Shown piece by piece: positions 55,097-63,375 of a stretch of 64,000 nucleotides of DNA. The translations under genes and the position numbers were made by a program. Every line of letters starts with the position of its first letter. The stretch's first letter is position 1. The stretch is from CBDHDJ01 sp965261645 (GTDB taxonomy: Bacteria; Pseudomonadota; Alphaproteobacteria; SHVV01). The stretch spans positions 186,001 through 250,000 of the forward strand of contig CBDHDJ010000004.1 of NCBI GenBank assembly GCA_965261645.1, given 5' to 3'. Below the pieces are notes generated by a model. The model was not told where the DNA came from, ran no database searches, and worked only from the letters and a program-made list of their open reading frames with translations.

Positions 55097-55663
55097 ATGG
55101 ACTGGTTCGAATTCGAACCCGATGACGAGGTGCCGGAGGTGCGCTCGTGTGATCATCCCGGCTGCGCCGCGGACGGCGAATTTCGCGCGCCCCGCTCGCG
55201 CAACGGAACATACAGCTATTATTGGTTTTGCCTCGAGCACGTGCGCGAATACAACGCCTCGTGGAATTATTTTGCGGGCATGAGCCGGGATGAGATCGAA
55301 CGGTTCCAGCGCGAGGACCTCACCTGGCATCGTCCCACATGGCGCCTCGGCGGCGGCTTGATGGGCGTCTCGGCGCTCAGCTCCGAGGTTGATGAATGGG
55401 ATCTGTTCGGTGGCAGCCGGTGGGATCGTGGCCTTGGCGCCGCCGCGGCGCGCCCCGCTCGCACGCCGACCGGGCCCGAAAAGCAAGCGCTGGAGGCTCT
55501 CGATCTCGGCGTGTTCGCCACCCTGGCCGACATCAAGACCCGTTACAAAGACCTGGTGAAGCGCTTCCATCCCGATCGCAATGGCGGCTCGAAAGCCGCC
55601 GAGGAGCGCCTCAAAGTCATCAACCAGGCTTACGCCTTTCTCCGTACGCGTCGCTATTCGTGA
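55097..55663 (+). CDS. J-domain (DnaJ-like) protein
   Basis: A 188-residue co-chaperone-type protein. The ATG at 55097 gives MDWFEFEPDDEVPEVRSCDH. The N-terminal part has a Cys/His set (CDHPGC and FCLEH, about 18-55), possibly metal binding. A conserved YNASWNYFAGMSRDEIERFQ follows. The C-terminal J domain (about 130-185) has ALEALDLGVFATLADIKTRY and HPD in VKRFHPDRNGGSK (about 156-158). This architecture, with the J domain at the C-terminus, is typical of the alphaproteobacterial gene beside bolA and cobS. The DnaK partner role is inferred. Confidence 0.9.
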   Translation: MDWFEFEPDDEVPEVRSCDHPGCAADGEFRAPRSRNGTYSYYWFCLEHVREYNASWNYFAGMSRDEIERFQREDLTWHRPTWRLGGGLMGVSALSSEVDEWDLFGGSRWDRGLGAAAARPARTPTGPEKQALEALDLGVFATLADIKTRYKDLVKRFHPDRNGGSKAAEERLKVINQAYAFLRTRRYS

Positions 55664-55720
55664 TTCCAACACGAGCGATTGGCTGCGCCCGAATCATTAC
55701 CTTCAACAGGTCGATGTCTC

Positions 55721-56725
55721 ATGAGTGGTTTACAATTCCTCGATAGCGCCCACGATCACCCCCTCGGCGATCCCGACATCAAGGTGTCGATCCGCCAGGT
55801 CTTCGGAATCGATAGCGATCTCGAGGCCCCTGCCTTCTCCCAAGCGACAGAGCATGTTCCTGACATCGACGAGGCCTATCGTTTCGACGAGGAGACCACG
55901 CTCGCTATCCTGGCCGGCTTTACGCACAACCGGCGGGTGATGATCCAGGGCTACCACGGCACCGGCAAATCGACGCATATCGATCAGGTCGCGGCGCGCC
56001 TGTGCTGGCCCTGCGTGCGGATCAATCTGGACAGCCACATCAGCCGCATCGATCTCCTCGGCAAGGACACGATCGTCCTACGCGACGGCAAGCAGGTGAC
56101 GGAGTTCCGCCAGGGCATCCTGCCCTGGGCCTTGCGGTCGCCGACGGCGCTTGTGTTCGATGAATACGATGCCGGCCGGCCGGACGTCATGTTCGTGATT
56201 CAACGCATACTCGAGGCCGATAGCCGGCTCACGCTCTTGGACCAGAACCAGGTGATACGCCCCCACCCCTCGTTCCGCCTGTTCGCCACGACCAACACGG
56301 TGGGGTTGGGCGACACGACGGGCCTTTATCACGGGACGCAACAAATCAACCAGGGCCAGATGGACCGCTGGAACATCGTGACCACGCTCAACTATCTGGC
56401 GCACGACGCCGAAGTCGAGATCGTGCTCGCCAAGGTGCCATCCTACAACACCGCGGCGGGCCGCAAACAGATCAGCAAGATGGTGGTGGTCGCGGAGCTG
56501 ACTCGGGCGGGCTTCATGGCCGGCGATATCTCGACCGTCATGTCGCCGCGGACCGTCATCCACTGGGCCGAGAATGCCAAGATCTTCAGCGACATGGCAC
56601 TGGGGTTCCGGATGACGTTCCTCAACAAGTGCGACGAGAGCGAGCGGCCCGGGGTCGCCGAATACTATCAGCGCTGCTTCGGCGAGGAGCTGCCGGAATC
56701 GACGGCCCAGGCGGCGGCCGATTGA
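55721..56725 (+). CDS. cobS: Cobaltochelatase subunit CobS
   Basis: A 334-residue AAA+ ATPase of the aerobic cobaltochelatase CobNST, which inserts Co(II) into hydrogenobyrinic acid a,c-diamide. The ATG at 55721 gives MSGLQFLDSAHDHPLGDPDI. Walker A is QGYHGTGKSTHID (about 77-88), Walker B ALVFDEYDAG (about 144-152), sensor-1 RLFATTNTVGLGD. The family-specific VPDIDEAYRFDEETTLAIL and TVIHWAENAKIF are present. It is followed seven bases later by cobT. The large subunit CobN is not in the window. Confidence 0.95.
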   Translation: MSGLQFLDSAHDHPLGDPDIKVSIRQVFGIDSDLEAPAFSQATEHVPDIDEAYRFDEETTLAILAGFTHNRRVMIQGYHGTGKSTHIDQVAARLCWPCVRINLDSHISRIDLLGKDTIVLRDGKQVTEFRQGILPWALRSPTALVFDEYDAGRPDVMFVIQRILEADSRLTLLDQNQVIRPHPSFRLFATTNTVGLGDTTGLYHGTQQINQGQMDRWNIVTTLNYLAHDAEVEIVLAKVPSYNTAAGRKQISKMVVVAELTRAGFMAGDISTVMSPRTVIHWAENAKIFSDMALGFRMTFLNKCDESERPGVAEYYQRCFGEELPESTAQAAAD

Positions 56726-56732
56726 CCCCTCC

Positions 56733-58592
56733 GTGACCCAATCCCGCAACCCCGTCGATTCCTTCATCCAGGCGGTCGCCGTCGCGATGCGGGCGATCGC
56801 GGAGAACGATGAGCTCACCGTCACCTTCGGCAAGGACGTGCCCAGCGTGAGCGGCAATCAGGCGCGGCTGCCCCTGCCCTCGCGCGAGCTCCCGGCCGGC
56901 GAGGTGGCGACGTTCCGTGGGGCCGGCGATTCGCTCGCGCTCCGGCAGCGCTACCACGACGCGAAGATCCACGCGGCCCACATGCCGGCCGAGCAGGAGG
57001 CGCGCCGCGTGTTCGACTCCGCCGAGCTGGCCCGCGTGGAATCGCTGGGCGCGGTCCGCATGACGGGTGTCGCCGCCAACCTCCGCGCCGTGGCGGAGGA
57101 GCACTGCCGGCGCTCCGGCTACGATCAGATCGCCGAGCGTCACGATGGCCAGATCGCCACGGCCGTCGGGTTTCTGCTGCGCGAGCGCATGACCGGCGAG
57201 CCGGCGCCCGAGACCGTCCGAGGCCTGCTCGATCTCTGGCGCGATGAGATCGCGGAAAAAGCCGCCTCCTACCTCGACGAGCTGGCCGCCGCCATGGCCG
57301 ATCAGGAGACGTTCAGCCGGCTCGCCCGCCGCCTCATCGCGCAACTCGAGCTGGCGGACGACGAGGACGAGGACGCCAGCGCCGAGGATAGCGACGGCGA
57401 GGGCACAGACGAGCATGATGATTCCAACGCCGGCGAAGGGGCCGAGGCGGAGTCCGCGGCCGCCCAAGCGCTGGCCTCAGCGAGCGAGCAGGATGGGACG
57501 CCGGAGGAGACCGACGGCGAGGTCACGGTTGACGGCGAGCGCGATCTCGACGCGGACGGCGAGGACGAGCCGGGCAGCAACCGGCGACCGTCTTGGCTCG
57601 ATGGCCTCCCCCCCGACCCTGCCCGTTCGCCGATCTACAAGGTGTACTCGACCGAGTTCGACGAGGTGATCCCGGCGGACCAGCTGTGCGATGACGACGA
57701 GCTGTCGCGGCTCCGGCACCATCTGGACCAGCAGCTTCAGCACCTCAAAGGCTCGGTCGTCAGGCTCGCCAACCGCCTGCAGCGCCGCCTGCTGGCCCAA
57801 CAGCTCAGATCATGGGAGTTCGACCTCGACGACGGGCTCCTGGATGCTGCCCGGCTTGCCCGCGTCATCGTGACGCCATCGTATTCGCTGTCCTACAAGC
57901 GCGAAAAGGAAAGCGCGTTCCGCGACACCGTGGTGAGCATGCTGGTCGACAACTCGGGCTCGATGCGGGGTCGGCCGATCACCGTCGCTGCCATGTGCAC
58001 CGATATCCTGGCGCGCACCTTGGAGCGCTGCGGCATCAACGTCGAGATTCTCGGCTTTACCACGCGCGCGTGGAAGGGCGGGCAATCGCGCGAGCAGTGG
58101 CTCGGCGCGGGCAAGCAACCCAATCCGGGCCGCCTCAACGATCTCCGCCACATCATCTACAAATCGGCCGATGCGCCGTGGCGCCGGGCGCGCAAGAATC
58201 TCGGCCTCATGATGCGCGAGGGCCTCCTCAAGGAGAACATCGACGGCGAGGCGCTGCTGTGGGCCCACCACCGGTTGCTCGGGCGGTCCGAACAGCGGCG
58301 CATCCTGATGGTGGTCTCGGATGGCGCCCCCGTCGACGACAGTACGCTCTCGGTCAACTCGGGCAATTATCTCGACCGTCATCTCCGCCAAGTCATCAAT
58401 TGGATCGAGACGCGCTCGCCGATCGAGCTCATCGCGATCGGCATTGGCCACGACGTGACGCGCTATTACCACCGTGCCGTCACCATCGTCGATGCGGAGC
58501 AATTGGGCGGCGCCATGATCGAGCAGCTCGCCGAACTCTTCGAAGACGAAGCCCTCGGCGCCCGGCGCGGAGCCCCGCGCCGGCTGCACTAG
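56733..58592 (+). CDS. cobT: Cobaltochelatase subunit CobT
   Basis: A 619-residue partner of CobS, starting at GTG 56733. The N-terminal domain (about 1-190) is followed by a long acidic Asp/Glu/Gly/Ser-rich linker (about 205-285). The region from about 290 has IYKVYSTEFDEVIPADQLCD, and the von Willebrand A domain (about 395-600) has the MIDAS MLVDNSGSMRGRPI (about 405-410) and DGAPVDDSTLSVNSGNYLDR. CobT bridges the AAA ring to CobN. The length is normal. cobS-cobT form an operon; aerobic cobalamin synthesis is implied. Confidence 0.95.
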   Translation: MTQSRNPVDSFIQAVAVAMRAIAENDELTVTFGKDVPSVSGNQARLPLPSRELPAGEVATFRGAGDSLALRQRYHDAKIHAAHMPAEQEARRVFDSAELARVESLGAVRMTGVAANLRAVAEEHCRRSGYDQIAERHDGQIATAVGFLLRERMTGEPAPETVRGLLDLWRDEIAEKAASYLDELAAAMADQETFSRLARRLIAQLELADDEDEDASAEDSDGEGTDEHDDSNAGEGAEAESAAAQALASASEQDGTPEETDGEVTVDGERDLDADGEDEPGSNRRPSWLDGLPPDPARSPIYKVYSTEFDEVIPADQLCDDDELSRLRHHLDQQLQHLKGSVVRLANRLQRRLLAQQLRSWEFDLDDGLLDAARLARVIVTPSYSLSYKREKESAFRDTVVSMLVDNSGSMRGRPITVAAMCTDILARTLERCGINVEILGFTTRAWKGGQSREQWLGAGKQPNPGRLNDLRHIIYKSADAPWRRARKNLGLMMREGLLKENIDGEALLWAHHRLLGRSEQRRILMVVSDGAPVDDSTLSVNSGNYLDRHLRQVINWIETRSPIELIAIGIGHDVTRYYHRAVTIVDAEQLGGAMIEQLAELFEDEALGARRGAPRRLH

Positions 58593-58612
58593 CCAGGCGG
58601 GGCCGCCCACCG

Positions 58613-59371
58613 CTACAGGTGATGCTTCAGGAACGCCAGCGTGCGTTGCCAGGCGAGGGTGGTATCGGTTTCGTCATAGCGCGCGCCGGACGGATTGGCG
58701 AACGCGTGTTCGGCCTCATACCAATGGGTCTCGAAGGACTTGCCCGCCGCCGCCATGGCCCCCTCGAAGCCCCCGACCATGTCTTCGTTGATCCACTGGT
58801 CTTTGGTGGCGAAGTGGCCGAGCACCGGTCCATTGAGGCTCGCCAATTGATCCGCGGTCTTGGCGACGCTGCCGTAGTAGACAACCGTCGCATCGGCCGG
58901 CGGCGCCAGCGAGGCGTTGAGCGACCAGCCGCCACCGAAACACCAGCCGATGGTGGCGAGCTTGCCGTTCGCCCGGTTTTGCCGGCGCAGCCAGGCGATC
59001 CACGCGGTCAGGGTATCGGTCGCTTCGGCCGCATCGACCTTCTGCATCAGCGCCCGCGCACCGCCCGGGTCCTTCGCCACCCCGCCGTCATAGAGATCGA
59101 CGGCGAGCGCGACAAAGCCCTCGCGGGCGAACTCGGCGGCCACCGCCTTGATCTGGTCGTTGAGGCCCCACCATTCGTGGACCAGCAGAATGGCCGGTGC
59201 TTGGGCCGCTTCGGGTAAGGCGAGGCTCGCCGCCACCGCACGGCCCTCAGCCGTCACGAGCGACACCTGCTCGAGGTTGACCGCGGCCGCGTGCGCGAGA
59301 AGTGGAACGGCCAGGATCGCGGCGAACGGCAGGCTCGCCACGCCCTTGAGGATCGTTCGGCGGTGATGCAT
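58613..59371 (-). CDS. Exported dienelactone hydrolase-family protein
   Basis: A 252-residue alpha/beta hydrolase with an N-terminal export signal (MHHRRTILKGVASLPFAAIL...AHAAA), whose twin Arg hints at the Tat route. The catalytic triad is Cys in IGWCFGGGWSLN (about 142), Asp in HFATKDQWINEDM (about 190) and His in EAEHAFANPSGARYD (about 222). LLVHEWWGLNDQIKAVAAEF is the family N-terminal block. The substrate is unknown; DLH proper acts on dienelactone in chlorocatechol degradation, and no such genes are near. Convergent with cobT. An IS1595 element lies just upstream of the start. Confidence 0.88.
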   Translation of the reverse strand: MHHRRTILKGVASLPFAAILAVPLLAHAAAVNLEQVSLVTAEGRAVAASLALPEAAQAPAILLVHEWWGLNDQIKAVAAEFAREGFVALAVDLYDGGVAKDPGGARALMQKVDAAEATDTLTAWIAWLRRQNRANGKLATIGWCFGGGWSLNASLAPPADATVVYYGSVAKTADQLASLNGPVLGHFATKDQWINEDMVGGFEGAMAAAGKSFETHWYEAEHAFANPSGARYDETDTTLAWQRTLAFLKHHL

Positions 59372-59426
59372 GGTCGATGTCTCCCAAACGGTGGATGACG
59401 GCGTGGAAAAGGGCCGCCAGGCGATT

Positions 59427-60476
59427 ATCGGGCAAAGGCTTATCCCGGTAGCTCCGGTGCGATCAACATCTTGTAGGTAGGCGGCTTGATTGCGACGCCG
59501 ATGCCGAGGATGGAGCGGAAGGCTGCGTGGCGGGTTCGGCGCCGGTTGAAGCGGAAGACGAACTCGTCGAGGTAGGATTGCAGGTGTTGGCGTCGGAGGC
59601 CGTGGTAGACGCCCAGCGCCCAGGTCTTGAGGTTGGCGAAGACGCGATGAACCCAGGGCAGGACCATATGGGCGGCCATGTTTCCGACGACGTGCGGGTC
59701 GTGTGTGATGCCGGACGCGCCGGGGTAGCCGGCCCAGCCGTCGGTCCTGGCCGTGGCGCCGGGGGCGAGGTTGGCGCCCAGGAAGGCGTGCAGGCTGTCG
59801 GCGGAGAAGTCCTCGATCCGCGCCAGGCGGATCCGGCCGGGCCCACCCTCGCCGACCTCGACAGCGCCGGCGACCAACAACTTGCCTTGGTGGCTGCGCC
59901 GACCGCCGCCGCTCGGCGGTTCATCCTTGGAGCGGCAGGCGATCAGGCTTTCGTCCACTTCGACCAGGCCCGCCAGCGGCATGTGCTCTGGTGCGACCAT
60001 GGCCCGGCGCAGCTTGGTGGCGAGCAACCATGCGGTCTTGTAGGAACCCAGGCCGAGCTGCTTCTGGAGTTGCAGCGCCGAGATCCCGTTGGAGTGCGTG
60101 GCCATCAGATAGGCGGCCCAGAACCACGCGATCAGCGCCAGCTTGGAGCCGTGCATCACCGTACCGGCCGTCACCGAGGTCTGCTTGCGACAGTCGGTGC
60201 ATTCATGGGTGTATGCCTTGGTCGCGAGCGCCCACCCCCGGCTGCTGCCGCAGGCCGGACAGACGAAGCCTGCCGGCCAGCGCAAGATGGCCAGGTAGGC
60301 GGCGCAGGCTTCTTCGTCTGGAAAACGCTGTTGGAACTCCAACAGGGAACGGGGGAAGTCGGTCATTTCTGGGCATCCCGAGGGTCATGATGTTCACATT
60401 ATGTTCCACCACGACCCTCGCCCCACGTCACCACATTTCGTGGTCCCGGACGCTCAGGGATAAGCCTTATCGGGCA
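59427..60476 (-). mobile_element. IS1595-family element with exact 8-bp target duplication
   Basis: The target duplication ATCGGGCA stands at 59427-59434 and 60469-60476. Between them the element (59435-60468, 1034 bp) has inverted ends AAGGCTTATCCC and GGGATAAGCCTT, with imperfect continuation (AGCTCCGG / CCGGACGCT). It carries one intact transposase. The perfect duplication suggests a recent insertion into the space between the DLH-type gene and the phytase-like gene. Confidence 0.92.
59440..60366 (-). CDS. IS1595-family (ISXO2-like) transposase
   Basis: A 308-residue transposase. The N-terminal zinc ribbon is FVCPACGSSRGWAL ... HECTDCRKQTSVTAGTVMHG (about 34-72). A helical linker follows: GISALQLQKQLGLGSYKTAW. 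The DDE-type ISXO2 domain starts at LAGLVEVDESLIACRSKDEP (about 130-150), then TARTDGWAGYPG (about 205-216), and ends LKTWALGVYHGLRRQHLQSY LDEFVFRFNRR, with the acidic residue of the triad. The last codons lie within the left inverted repeat. Intact and potentially active. Confidence 0.9.
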   Translation of the reverse strand: MTDFPRSLLEFQQRFPDEEACAAYLAILRWPAGFVCPACGSSRGWALATKAYTHECTDCRKQTSVTAGTVMHGSKLALIAWFWAAYLMATHSNGISALQLQKQLGLGSYKTAWLLATKLRRAMVAPEHMPLAGLVEVDESLIACRSKDEPPSGGGRRSHQGKLLVAGAVEVGEGGPGRIRLARIEDFSADSLHAFLGANLAPGATARTDGWAGYPGASGITHDPHVVGNMAAHMVLPWVHRVFANLKTWALGVYHGLRRQHLQSYLDEFVFRFNRRRTRHAAFRSILGIGVAIKPPTYKMLIAPELPG

Positions 60477-60504
60477 ATCGGACGATCTCGTCACACACGA
60501 GCGC

Positions 60505-61629
60505 GTGATGAGATGGCTTGGGCCCTCATGCGGGGCGGCCCTGGCGGGCCAAGAGAGTCTCTCCGGCTGTCGGTCCTTCACGCATGAGCGCCGGGCCGTT
60601 TCAAAGGGTCGCCACGGCGCTAGGGACCCGCGCCGGAGGGGCCAAGTTCGCTTCGGTTTGGCTTTCCTGCGCTTCACCGTCCTCGGTGTGTGCCTGATCC
60701 GTGCCGCGTGGGCTGAACCCCTTGAGGTCAACACCACGCCCATCGCACTTCATCCCACTGACCCGGCGGTTGAGCGCGTGGGCGGCCTGGCCTTTCTCGG
60801 CGGTCTGATCCTGACCTCGCCCGATCCCCGCTTCGGCGGGCTCTCGGGCCTGACCTTCGGCGGTGATGGAACAACCCTTGTCGCCGTCTCGGACCATGGC
60901 TTCTGGGTCACGTTCGAGCCCCGGCGCGATGCGGAGGGGCGTCTCACGAGCGTTGCCAATGCGCGCATCGATTCGCTCCGCGACGAAGGCGGCCAGCCAC
61001 TCGCGACGAAGCGATACGCCGAGGCGGTCGAGCGCATGGCCGATGATGGGTTCGTCGTGAGCTTCGAGCGTGCGCATCGGCTGTGGCGGTATGGACCCCA
61101 CGCCGTTGCCGGCGACTGGGCGCCACCCGCCCGCGCGGCGCCGCTTGGGGATCTGCCGGGCCATGAGCGCTGGCCGGTCAACGGCGAAATCGAGGCGGTC
61201 GCGGCGTTGCCCGGTGATCGCTTTCTCGCCGTGTCCGAGGACGCGAGGAACCTCACCGGCGACCTTCGCGGTTGGTTGGTCGAGAAGGGGCGGTCGAGGC
61301 CTGTCACCTACGCGGCGACGGGTGATTTCCAGCCGACCGATTTCGCGCTTCTTCCCTCCGGCGACGTGCTTGCACTGGAGTGCGCCTTCTCGCCGCTCGC
61401 CGGCGCCTCGGCGCGACTCCAAATCATCGCGCGGCAGACCATTCGCCCTGGCGGGTATCTCAAGGGCCGCGAGATCGCGCGCATCAAACCGCCCCTGACG
61501 ACGGACAACTTCGAAGGACTGGCCGTGAGAGAGGACGGCGATGGGTCAACCCTGATCTACGTCGTCTCCGACGACAATTACTCTCCGTTGCAGCGGACGT
61601 TGTTGTTCCTCTTTCGCCTTGCGGACTGA
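60505..61629 (+). CDS. Phytase-like esterase-domain exported protein
   Basis: A secreted beta-propeller protein of the 'esterase-like activity of phytase' family (PF13449). Blocks are FLGGLILTSPDPRFGGLSGL, LVAVSDHGFWVTFEPRRDAE, NGEIEAVAALPGDRFLAVSE, LRGWLVEKG, FQPTDFALLPSGDVLALE and TDNFEGLAVREDGDGSTLIY VVSDDN. The start is uncertain. The ATG at 60505 gives 374 residues with a 47-residue Arg-rich leader; a TTG near 60658 would place the signal peptide (FLRFTVLGVCLIRAAWA) at the N-terminus and is biologically better. The substrate is unknown. The new IS1595 insertion ends 29 bases upstream of the ATG and may affect expression. Confidence 0.8.
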   Translation: MMRWLGPSCGAALAGQESLSGCRSFTHERRAVSKGRHGARDPRRRGQVRFGLAFLRFTVLGVCLIRAAWAEPLEVNTTPIALHPTDPAVERVGGLAFLGGLILTSPDPRFGGLSGLTFGGDGTTLVAVSDHGFWVTFEPRRDAEGRLTSVANARIDSLRDEGGQPLATKRYAEAVERMADDGFVVSFERAHRLWRYGPHAVAGDWAPPARAAPLGDLPGHERWPVNGEIEAVAALPGDRFLAVSEDARNLTGDLRGWLVEKGRSRPVTYAATGDFQPTDFALLPSGDVLALECAFSPLAGASARLQIIARQTIRPGGYLKGREIARIKPPLTTDNFEGLAVREDGDGSTLIYVVSDDNYSPLQRTLLFLFRLAD

Positions 61630-61639
61630 GAAGCCGCGC

Positions 61640-62095
61640 TCAGCCGCGCCCGCGATAGGGCGCGACGCCTTGGTCGGGTATCCACACGCCCTCCGGCGCC
61701 GGACCGGTCTGGTAGTGCACGTCGATGGGGATGCCGCCGCGGGGATACCAGTAGCCGCCGATGCGAAGCCAGATCGGCGCGAGTTCGTCCACGAGCCGGC
61801 GCGCGATGCCCACCGTACAGGCCTCGTGAAACTGGCCGTGGTTGCGAAACGAGCCGAGATAGAACTTGAGCGACTTGCTCTCGACGAGGTGCTTGTCCGG
61901 CACGTAGTCGATCACGAAATGGGCGAAATCGGGCTGGCCGGTGATCGGGCACAGCGCGGTGAACTCCGGGCAGGTGAAGCGGACCAGATAGCGCTCATCC
62001 GGATTGGGGTTGGGAATGCGCTCGAGAACCGCCTCTTCGGGCGAGGCCGGGAGTTCGGCCTGGCTGCCGAGGAGCGTGAGTTTGGTTTCAGACAC
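61640..62095 (-). CDS. queF: NADPH-dependent 7-cyano-7-deazaguanine reductase QueF
   Basis: A 151-residue unimodular (YkvM-type) nitrile reductase that turns preQ0 into preQ1 for queuosine tRNA modification. The GTG at 62095 (VSETKLTLLGSQAELPA) gives the standard length; the frame upstream is not conserved. The catalytic Cys is in FTALCPITGQPDFAHFVIDY (about 49), followed by the QueF motif VESKSLKFYLGSFRNHGQFH EAC (about 76-98), which holds the NADPH contacts. Divergent from yhhQ, another queuosine-related gene, 71 bases away. Confidence 0.94.
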   Translation of the reverse strand: MSETKLTLLGSQAELPASPEEAVLERIPNPNPDERYLVRFTCPEFTALCPITGQPDFAHFVIDYVPDKHLVESKSLKFYLGSFRNHGQFHEACTVGIARRLVDELAPIWLRIGGYWYPRGGIPIDVHYQTGPAPEGVWIPDQGVAPYRGRG

Positions 62096-62166
62096 GGTGC
62101 GACCTTTGCTTGATGTTCCGCCCGAGCAGGGGTATCTGCACGTGGCATCATGCCTAGTGTACACCG

Positions 62167-62901
62167 ATGATCGCGTCAGGGAACGATCGCCCGCCCGCAG
62201 CCATGGAGCCCGGCGCCGAGGCCCGTTCATCCGGTTATTCCGGCTGGTTTCTGCTCGTCGCGAGCGTGTTCGTGGCCGCGCTGATCGCGGCCAACATCAC
62301 GGCGGTCAAGCTCATCGGCGTGGCCGGGCTGATCTTGCCTGCCGCCATCATCATCTTCCCGGTCAGCTATATCCTCGGCGACGTGTTAACCGAGGTCTAT
62401 GGCTATGGCCCGGCGCGGCGTGTAATCTGGCTCGGCTTCCTGGCCAATCTGATCGTCGTGCTCGCCATCTGGATCGTCGGCCTGTTGCCGGCGGCCTCGT
62501 TCTGGCAGGGCGAGGAGGCCTATGCGCAGATCTTGGGCGCAACGCCCCGCATCCTGCTCGCCTCGTTCCTCGCCTATCTCCTCGGCGAGTTCGCCAACGC
62601 CTATGTGCTGGCCAAGATGAAGATCGCGACCCAGGGCCGCTGGCTGTGGATGCGCACCATCGGCTCGACGCTCATCGGCCAGGGGCTCGATTCGCTCCTG
62701 TTCATCACCATCGCGTTCGCCGGCATCATTCCCTCGGGCGTACTGATCGCCGCCATCATCACCCAATGGCTGGTGAAGTCCGCCTATGAAGCGCTCGCCA
62801 CGCCCGTCACCTACGCCGTGGTGGCGGCCCTCAAGCGCAAAGAGGGCCTCGATGTCTACGACACCGAAACGCGCTTCAGCCCGCTGAATTTGGCGGACTG
62901 A
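62167..62901 (+). CDS. yhhQ: Queuosine precursor transporter YhhQ
   Basis: A 244-residue inner-membrane carrier of the QPTR/DUF165 family that imports preQ0 or preQ1. Six helices are predicted. Characteristic blocks are LIAANITAVKLIGVAGLILP (about 38-57), FPVSYILGDVLTEVYGYGPA (about 63-82), and EFANAYVLAKMKIATQGRWL WMRTIGSTLIGQGLDSLLF (about 138-175). A nearer ATG at 62203 (MEPGAEARSS) is also possible. Its place back-to-back with queF makes a small queuosine acquisition/synthesis module. Confidence 0.92.
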   Translation: MIASGNDRPPAAMEPGAEARSSGYSGWFLLVASVFVAALIAANITAVKLIGVAGLILPAAIIIFPVSYILGDVLTEVYGYGPARRVIWLGFLANLIVVLAIWIVGLLPAASFWQGEEAYAQILGATPRILLASFLAYLLGEFANAYVLAKMKIATQGRWLWMRTIGSTLIGQGLDSLLFITIAFAGIIPSGVLIAAIITQWLVKSAYEALATPVTYAVVAALKRKEGLDVYDTETRFSPLNLAD

Positions 62902-62938
62902 CGCAAAGGGACGGGGTGCGGGGAGGGCGGGAAGTGGG

Positions 62939-63238
62939 CTAGGCCGGCTTGGCGGCGGCGGTTCGGGACTTCAGGATGTCGCGCTTGAGCCGGCGGGCCT
63001 TGAGCGAGAGATCGGTGTCCGCCGCCTTGAGCAGAAAGGTGTCGAGCCCGCCGGCATGCTCGACCGAGCGCAGTGCGCTGGTCGCCACCTTGAACGGGAT
63101 GCCCCGGCCCAGCGCCTCGCTCAAGAGCGTGACGTTCTGGACGTTGGGCAGAAACCGCCGCCGGGATCTGTTATGGGCGTGGCTCACATTGTTGCCGGTG
63201 GTCACGCCCTTGCCGGTCAGCTCGCAGCGTCGCGCCAT
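62939..63238 (-). CDS. rpmB: 50S ribosomal protein L28
   Basis: A 99-residue ribosomal protein. The N-terminal ARRCELTGKGVTTGNNVSHA HNRSRRRFLPNVQNV block is the L28 signature, and the Ala/Lys-rich tail ends TAAAKPA. CELTGK keeps one Cys, so it is not the four-Cys zinc form. It is a single gene on the minus strand, convergent with yhhQ and 138 bases downstream of the meaB stop. Confidence 0.96.
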   Translation of the reverse strand: MARRCELTGKGVTTGNNVSHAHNRSRRRFLPNVQNVTLLSEALGRGIPFKVATSALRSVEHAGGLDTFLLKAADTDLSLKARRLKRDILKSRTAAAKPA

Positions 63239-63375
63239 GGTGACAATCGTCCTCGAGGTCTCAGGCTTGCTTGATCGCGCCGGGCGGCGCCCGAGCGACC
63301 GGTGCGAGCGGCATTCTACGGGAGCGCCGCGCCAGCGTCAAGCGTGCGCGGCCCTGCCCACGTCTCGAGCGCGGC

